Of a stretch of DNA of 64,000 bases, positions 60,201 to 64,000 are shown piece by piece. This DNA comes from Rubrivivax sp. A210. Lineage in GTDB: Bacteria; Pseudomonadota; Gammaproteobacteria; Burkholderiales; Burkholderiaceae_C. The DNA lies in the NCBI RefSeq assembly GCF_904426505.1, contig NZ_CAJGBN010000001.1:620001-684000 (forward strand). The letters are read 5' to 3'. Every line of letters begins with the position of its first letter. Position 1 is the first letter of the stretch. A model generated the notes under the pieces. That model saw only the letters and a list, made by a program, of their open reading frames with translations. It had not been told where the DNA came from and did not search any database. A program made the translations under genes and the position numbers.

Positions 60201-61482
60201 CGAAGACAGTGTCAGTACCGACCCTTCCGGCACCACCAACCGGGTCGCCGGCAGCTCTTCCATCGGTCCGAACATGGCGGCCTTCGGCCGCACCTGGGAT
60301 CTCTTCTCGACCACGGACTCACTTGCCGTCAATGTTGGCACCGACAACACGGCCAATGGGGTGACGCAGGCCGAACAGATCTCGATCGATCTGGGCAAGA
60401 CCGCCGCCAACCTCGCGGAGTCGATGCGTCAAAGTCCGATCGCCGCACTTCGAGGAGCAACCACAGGGAGCAAAGAGATCATCAAGCGCCGCGCGGACGT
60501 TGTCGGGACGAATCTGAGCGATGCCAGTTTTGATCGCGTGTCGCAACTGGCGATGAACCCGAGCGAATGGTTCTCGAAATGGGATGGCCGAGGGACGTCG
60601 CAAGGCGCTGCCAGCGAGTGGGAGCAGACGCGCAAGAAGATGCTTGCTGCCAAAGGCAGCCGACTCCAGATCGCACGAGCTTTGAGGGACTGGGAGGCAG
60701 CTGACAGTGGGCGTAGCGCCGACATTTCGCGACTGGCTGGCGACACTGGCATTGCGTTTGAGTTTCCCGACGAGATCGCGGACCAGAAGTTTGTCTTTGA
60801 CCAATTGCTCGATCCGGGGCTTCTTGCACCATCGCTTGAACTGGCCAGGCAGAATCCCACTGCCGCTCTGGAAAAGACCCGAGCCCTTGAGCGCAGGGTG
60901 ACCGAGCTTGCAAAGACGCTCCAGGGGCGCGCCGGCTCGATGTCCAGCCCGGACACATTCGCCGAAATGCAGCGGCGCCTGGCCGCAGCCGCCTACGCCA
61001 TCCGCCAGGCGTCTGCAGATATCGAGCGCCTAATGCTTCAGCGGCAGTCGGCCGACCCCGCCGCCGCAAGTGCACAGGCAACACGTGGCGCCGCCGATCC
61101 TTCGACGGATCCCGGCCTCACTGCGTCGCCCGCCAATCCGAGCTTGGTCGCGCCGAATCCGGAGTCGCTGGCAATAGACATTCGATTTCAAATCCGCGTG
61201 TGCATGGCGAATCGCGAACTCGAGGCACGGGTCTTCTCTGAGATCGAGGATGAATTGAGTTCTTGGGATGTCAACCTATTGGCGGTCGGCCGCAAACTTA
61301 CCCAGTTGAAATCGATGTACGAAAGCTGGGGCGAAGCCGTCACGGCCATAGGCCAGGATCGCGTTGCGCTAGGCTTTTCGCCCGACGCGGCCTGCCGGTT
61401 TGGGCCTGATCGAACCAGATGGCAGGCCCTGGATGACCGTCGCGAGCAATACAACACCCTGTCACCTCGGTCGAGAAAATGA
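57223..61482 (+). CDS. Giant DUF4157 protein, probable eCIS cargo/effector
   Basis: A 1419-aa protein. The N-terminal DUF4157 domain (about 36-125) has the zinc-metallopeptidase-like helix LLAHELAHVVQQ (HELAH at 114-118); this domain marks many eCIS-associated cargos. Residues 390-422 and 423-455 are a tandem duplication (VPTPEVQEVIKHELFREG), with a diverged third copy near 580-615. A PTPTPTP hinge lies near 630. A segment before the repeat (SDFMTWRRSSDGRVEWISV, then NLKYY) recalls nuclease folds, weakly. The rest matches no family I know. GC is clearly lower than in the structural genes. GTGA overlap at the start, ATGA at the end. Confidence 0.9.
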   Translation: MSVHPPQQRASQPCQPSARAQVTRPTQELADMTGLPGHVADALRSPGRALAEQDRAYMEPRFQRDFSDVRIHTDPIAAKSAARVKASAYAFGNHIVFGQGGAASSTAGRHLLAHELAHVVQQRGGSPAPTASGVQSAESAAEASADRVTAGRGVAVGGDIAPTILCNRSYEQKRSLAAELDEEDDAEDSADGAMQAARRSRDKQASLGREAARQDLRDASKEPKELASEIATKAFEKMERRAMAPGANNLSDDRKMKILKKVNRIYPAVDIPQKASRKGDLNEALNTPRGPTVIRQAESTAGFPGKPEERYRNANVGSHTRSDFMTWRRSSDGRVEWISVNLKYYNIDELTNELDARSRVRDILYQAVRNKFHLSRLDRPVKLVVAFAFVPTPEVQEVIKHELFREGIDTPIDEIHFGPPSRVPTPKVQKVIKHELFREGIDTPVDEIYSDPPSCSVIHLERDYKPPSGRQPLDVDGKARRKRLKVESLLKKQQAAASSAPKSAAVSRKPQGLITTRVSSDYALLKGSVDEAAEALPLNLDAHDFSQLSTGRARDAARLIRDEAAKHRELLQPEARLTLRFLKTPKPEVRKAILEGVFGAKTKLPIDEVHFGPEVIRRENYGAASAKQPPTPTPTPTPRAMLSAPKGKKQTNLPDVPESAVVANVPRQLTPGEPPSAQTHESYDANTDDTRALASISRRKAHVATRRYFKDQVQLDIEEYVGEPKPFKVTTTFSLTADASIQAESSSSATAGGGHLGASGKLNVASSRWMTADEKDTFVKGVAGGGGRGRQPELTIIELIATGNLESTRQALLALGGMSERMSGDIGSSQEVSIEGDLEVGVNGRGTSATPIAIGAAVEAAASVGGGKTVSRTLMTGDREMYAVSFIDRAHASGSISLSLEVASIGAKGSKTDKQTQTTRFLLDFSSTPSAERAARCKSELLWAGGHEQVLDIARRYPEFMHGGSDSSVQERSGAVPVGLLGVTGSLVQGSTREDSVSTDPSGTTNRVAGSSSIGPNMAAFGRTWDLFSTTDSLAVNVGTDNTANGVTQAEQISIDLGKTAANLAESMRQSPIAALRGATTGSKEIIKRRADVVGTNLSDASFDRVSQLAMNPSEWFSKWDGRGTSQGAASEWEQTRKKMLAAKGSRLQIARALRDWEAADSGRSADISRLAGDTGIAFEFPDEIADQKFVFDQLLDPGLLAPSLELARQNPTAALEKTRALERRVTELAKTLQGRAGSMSSPDTFAEMQRRLAAAAYAIRQASADIERLMLQRQSADPAAASAQATRGAADPSTDPGLTASPANPSLVAPNPESLAIDIRFQIRVCMANRELEARVFSEIEDELSSWDVNLLAVGRKLTQLKSMYESWGEAVTAIGQDRVALGFSPDAACRFGPDRTRWQALDDRREQYNTLSPRSRK
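58390..58587 (+). repeat. Tandem 99-bp in-frame duplication in the DUF4157 gene
   Basis: Two units, 58390-58488 and 58489-58587, are about 86-88% identical by eye, each encoding 33 residues (VPTP, then IKHELFREGIDTP, then DEI). They keep the frame. The low divergence suggests a recent duplication compared with the third, distant copy further along. Confidence 0.9.
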
Positions 61483-62150
61483 GCAACTTCCCCAACTCCC
61501 CCCGCCCCCTCAAGGCCGCGCTCATCCTGGTCGACCCCGGCACCGGCACGCCGGCCACGCCACTGGTGATCGCGCTGCAATACAACCCCGACTCCCTCTC
61601 CCGCAGCCTGCAGATCAAGAGCGTGGGCGAAGGCGGCGACCATGCCGAGGCGCTGCGGCTGAAGGGGCCGCCGGTGGAGACGATCAAGCTCGAGGCCGAG
61701 ATCGACGCCGCCGATCAGCTCGAACATGGCAGCGACGCCGCCAACCGGGCGACGCAGCAGTTCGGCATCTTCCCGCAGCTGTCGGCGCTGGAGACCCTGG
61801 CCTATCCCACCAGTGCGCAGTTGAAGGCCAACAATGCCGCGGCCGACAGCGGCATGCTCGAAATCGTGCCGATGGAGGCGCCGCTGGCGCTCTTCGTCTG
61901 GAGCAAGAGCCGCGTCGTGCCGGTGCGCCTGACCGAGCTCAGCATCACCGAAGAAGCCTTCGACCCTGCGCTCAACCCCATCCGTGCGCGCGTCAGCCTG
62001 GGCCTGCGCGTGCTCAGCGTCGATGACCTGGGCTTTCGCCACAAGGGCGGCACCGGGTTCATGGACTACCTGGCCCAGAAGGAAAAGTTCGCCGGCATGT
62101 TCGTCCAGGGCAGCCTGGCGGCCAGCGGAGACCCGAGGCTACCGACATGA
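61479..62150 (+). CDS. eCIS tube-initiation protein (CIS tube family, Pvc7-like)
   Basis: A 223-aa protein of the CIS tube-protein family: ALILVDPGTGTPATPLVIAL, QYNPDSLSRSLQ, and a C-terminal GLRVLSVDDLGFRHKG. In Afp7 this part forms the transition from tube to hub and is fused to LysM; here the LysM-like part is in the next gene. High GC resumes at this gene. ATG overlaps the stop of the DUF4157 gene and its stop overlaps the next ATG. Confidence 0.88.
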   Translation: MSNFPNSPRPLKAALILVDPGTGTPATPLVIALQYNPDSLSRSLQIKSVGEGGDHAEALRLKGPPVETIKLEAEIDAADQLEHGSDAANRATQQFGIFPQLSALETLAYPTSAQLKANNAAADSGMLEIVPMEAPLALFVWSKSRVVPVRLTELSITEEAFDPALNPIRARVSLGLRVLSVDDLGFRHKGGTGFMDYLAQKEKFAGMFVQGSLAASGDPRLPT

Positions 62151-62518
62151 ACGATCCCTTCCAGGCCCTGCGCGCGCTGCTTCAGCCGGCCGGCCTGCCG
62201 CAGACGCTGTTTCCCGCCAACAGCCGCTACGCCGGCATAGGCACGCGCACGCTCACCGCTGCCGATGGCAGCACCGTGGTCTTCCTGCAGCGCCGCTTCG
62301 TGCCCGATCCGCAGTCGCTGGCGCTGTTGCATGAACATGTCGTCAGCCATGGCGAGCGGCTGGACAACATCAGCGCTCGCTACCTGGGCGACCCCGAACA
62401 GTTCTGGCGCCTGTGCGACGCCAATGCCGCGCTGCGGCCCGATGCGCTGACCGACCAACCGGGCCGCCGCCTGCGCATCACGCTGCCCGCAGGCGTGGCG
62501 GGGGCGCCCGATGCTTGA
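62147..62518 (+). CDS. LysM-like baseplate protein
   Basis: A 123-aa protein whose C-terminal half (HVVSHGERLDNISARYLGDPEQF, WRLCDANAALRPDAL) is LysM/tail-protein-X-like. It corresponds to the LysM part of Afp7-type proteins and probably seals the tube-hub joint. The N-terminus has TRTLTAADGSTVVFLQRRF. It is coupled by ATGA to the gene before and overlaps the hub gene by 8 bp. Confidence 0.85.
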   Translation: MNDPFQALRALLQPAGLPQTLFPANSRYAGIGTRTLTAADGSTVVFLQRRFVPDPQSLALLHEHVVSHGERLDNISARYLGDPEQFWRLCDANAALRPDALTDQPGRRLRITLPAGVAGAPDA

Positions 62519-63641
62519 GGGCATCAACCTCCAGCTCTACGTCGGCCCGCTGGTGCCGGTGCCGGCACCTCGTGCGGTGGTCGAGGCGCTGACCGATGTC
62601 ACCGTCACCACGCGCGATGTGGGGCGCAGCGGCTTTCAACTCACCTTTTCGGTGAGCACCCGGTCGCCGCTGCACACGCTGTTCCTGCTGGGCGGTGGCC
62701 AGCCGGTGAAAGTGCTGCGCGTGGTGGTGGTGGTCATCTTCAACGGCACACCGCATGTCCTGATGGACGGCGTGGTAACCGACCATGAAGTGCTGCCCGG
62801 CCGCGAGGCCGGCTACGCCACGCTGTCCATCACCGGCGAAGACCTAACGGCGCTGATGGACATGATCGACTTCAGCGGCTTCCCCTTCCCCGCCGCGCCG
62901 GCCGAGGGGCGCGTGGCGCTGCTGCTGCTGAAGTACGCCGCGCTGGGCCTGGTGCCGCTGATCGTGCCCAGCATCCTGATCGACGTGCCGATACCGAGCA
63001 ACCGCATCCCGGCGCAGCGCCGCACCGATCTTTCGTACATCAAGTCGCTGGCGCGCCGGGTGGGCTACGTGTTCTACATCGACCCCGGCCCGGTGCCGGG
63101 CGCCAACGTCGCCTACTGGGGCCCGCAGATCAAGGTGGGCGTGCCGCAGCCGGCCTTGAACATCAACCTGGACGCCCACACGAATGTGGATTCGCTCAGC
63201 TTCGCTTTCGACAACAGTCTGAACACGATTCCAACGGTCTATCACTACGACGAAACGACCAAGACCGTGATCACAGTGCCCATTCCTCCCATCACACCCC
63301 TGAGTCCGCCGCTGGGCCTGCTGCCGCCCATTCCCCTGGGCCTGAAGCCGGTGAGCGACGACCTCGCCAAGTACACGCTGACCCAGGGCATCCTGATCGG
63401 CGTGGCCAAGGCGGCCAAGTGGGCCGAAGCCGTCAGCGCCAAGGGCGAACTCGATGTCGTGCGCTACGGCCATGTGCTGAAGGCGCGCAAGCTGGTGGGC
63501 GTGCGCGGCGCCGGGCCGGCCTACGATGGCCTCTACTACGTCAAGAGCGTCACCCACAAGATCAAGCGCGGCGAATACAAGCAGAGCTTCGAGCTCAGCC
63601 GCAACGGCTTGGTCTCCACGGTGCCCAGGGTGATGCCATGA
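62511..63641 (+). CDS. eCIS baseplate hub protein (gp27-like)
   Basis: A 376-aa hub protein of the phage late-control/VgrG N-terminal type, forming the trimeric platform for the spike. Seen are GFQLTFSVSTRSPLHTLFLL, RRTDLSYIKSLARRVGYVFY, and DGLYYVKSVTHKIKRGEYKQ near the C-terminus, all typical. A Pro/Ile-rich insertion (IPPITPLSPPLGLLPPIP) lies near 255-280. It overlaps the spike gene by ATGA. Confidence 0.9.
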   Translation: MLEGINLQLYVGPLVPVPAPRAVVEALTDVTVTTRDVGRSGFQLTFSVSTRSPLHTLFLLGGGQPVKVLRVVVVVIFNGTPHVLMDGVVTDHEVLPGREAGYATLSITGEDLTALMDMIDFSGFPFPAAPAEGRVALLLLKYAALGLVPLIVPSILIDVPIPSNRIPAQRRTDLSYIKSLARRVGYVFYIDPGPVPGANVAYWGPQIKVGVPQPALNINLDAHTNVDSLSFAFDNSLNTIPTVYHYDETTKTVITVPIPPITPLSPPLGLLPPIPLGLKPVSDDLAKYTLTQGILIGVAKAAKWAEAVSAKGELDVVRYGHVLKARKLVGVRGAGPAYDGLYYVKSVTHKIKRGEYKQSFELSRNGLVSTVPRVMP

Positions 63642-64000
63642 AGCCCGGTGCTGACGACGACGACGACGGCCAACGCCGCTACGGCAAGTACCGCGGCACG
63701 GTGGTCAACAACCTCGACCCCGAACAGCGCGGCCGCATCCAGGCCATCGTGCCCGACGTGCAGGGCCTGACCCCGCTGACCTGGGCCCTGCCCTGCGTGC
63801 CGGTGGCCGGCATCGCCGAAGGCCTGTACGCCGTGCCGCCCGTGGGCGCGGCGGTTTGGATCGAATTCGAGCAAGGCGATGCCGACTACCCGATCTGGGT
63901 TGGCGGCTTCTGGGGCAGCTTCGCCGAGGTGCCGCCCGCCGCCTTCATTCCGCCCAAGCTGCCCAGCGGCCAGAACATCGTGCTGCAAACCACCGGCCAG
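63638..64000 (+). CDS. eCIS spike protein (gp5/VgrG OB-fold, Pvc8-like; partial)
   Basis: The first 121 residues of a baseplate spike: an acidic DDDDD start, the gp5 OB-fold pattern RYGKYRGTVVNNLDPEQRGR, IQAIVPDV, and a WIEFEQGDADYPIWVGGFWG stretch. The frame runs off the window end. Later eCIS parts (PAAR tip, gp25, gp6/Pvc11-12, tail fibre) are expected beyond it. Confidence 0.93.
   Translation, partial: MKPGADDDDDGQRRYGKYRGTVVNNLDPEQRGRIQAIVPDVQGLTPLTWALPCVPVAGIAEGLYAVPPVGAAVWIEFEQGDADYPIWVGGFWGSFAEVPPAAFIPPKLPSGQNIVLQTTGQ

Noticed and set aside
49287..64000. Prophage or type VI secretion as the identity of the tail-like cluster
   Set aside because: No capsid, portal, terminase, integrase or TssJLM genes; the Pvc15-type ATPase, DUF4255 cap and DUF4157 protein are eCIS markers.

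Overview
The window is a high-GC (about 70%) bacterial chromosome segment, packed with short-spaced and ATGA-overlapping genes. A Bug-family tricarboxylate-type binding protein, pirin, several LysR regulators and a CFA-synthase-type lipid operon point to a betaproteobacterium of the order Burkholderiales (Rubrivivax/Leptothrix/Roseateles-like). This placement rests on gene content and base composition only. No rRNA, tRNA, IS element or CRISPR array was recognised.

Layout. 1-2.5 kb: an RpiR-type regulator facing a decayed inositol-catabolism locus (iolE cut and frameshifted, iolB with a 4-bp duplication and a stop), joined to a truncated DUF2442-type gene. 2.5-9.3 kb: housekeeping and stress genes (rsuA, an esterase, a dinucleotide-binding reductase, LysR/DoxX, glutathionyl-hydroquinone reductase, pirin, a DedA-rhodanese fusion). 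9.5-14.9 kb: a three-gene set of nucleotide cyclase-TPR protein, vanadium-haloperoxidase/PAP2-like protein and subtilisin-like protease. 15.1-16.7 kb: an apparently solitary C5-cytosine methyltransferase with lower GC and a LexA-like box on its start codon. 16.7-17.2 kb: gene debris including an ExbD-like remnant. 17.3-19.3 kb: a metallo-beta-lactamase-fold protein lacking most metal ligands, divergent from a LysR gene.

19.3-26.2 kb: a NarX-type kinase, two NarL/FixJ-type response regulators, a TonB-dependent receptor and a divergent YVTN beta-propeller of the PQQ-associated type. Five copies of the same element, TCGGGA-N5-TCCC(G/T), lie in this block, each followed at near-constant distance by a -10-like hexamer. 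Four precede genes of the block; the fifth precedes a roughly 100-nt stretch ending in a strong intrinsic terminator (candidate small RNA). 26.2-30.6 kb: an OmpR-type two-component pair with a second TonB receptor and a 73-aa protein. 30.7-39.2 kb: a TetR regulator followed by a tightly coupled nine-gene lipid-modification operon (FAD oxidoreductase, DUF1365, CFA synthase-like, chalcone-isomerase-like, MFS, DUF3833, SDR, SnoaL-like, lipocalin). 39.2-48.6 kb: AEC transporter, RecQ-phosphoribosyltransferase helicase, 2OG oxygenase, chemoreceptor, an in-frame chimera of a VOC protein with the C-terminal half of a DctP solute receptor, and a gluconokinase/Bug/LacI group with matching LacI-type operators.

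49.3-64.0 kb (continuing past the end): an extracellular contractile injection system (eCIS) operon. It reads sheath, tube, gp26/51-like chaperone, Pro/Ala-rich linker protein, Pvc16-like cap, Pvc15-like AAA+ ATPase, small protein, a 1419-aa DUF4157 protein that is probably cargo, tube-initiation protein, LysM-like protein, hub and spike. This is the most notable system in the window. Its large DUF4157 protein differs in base composition from the structural genes and carries an internal 33-residue tandem duplication.
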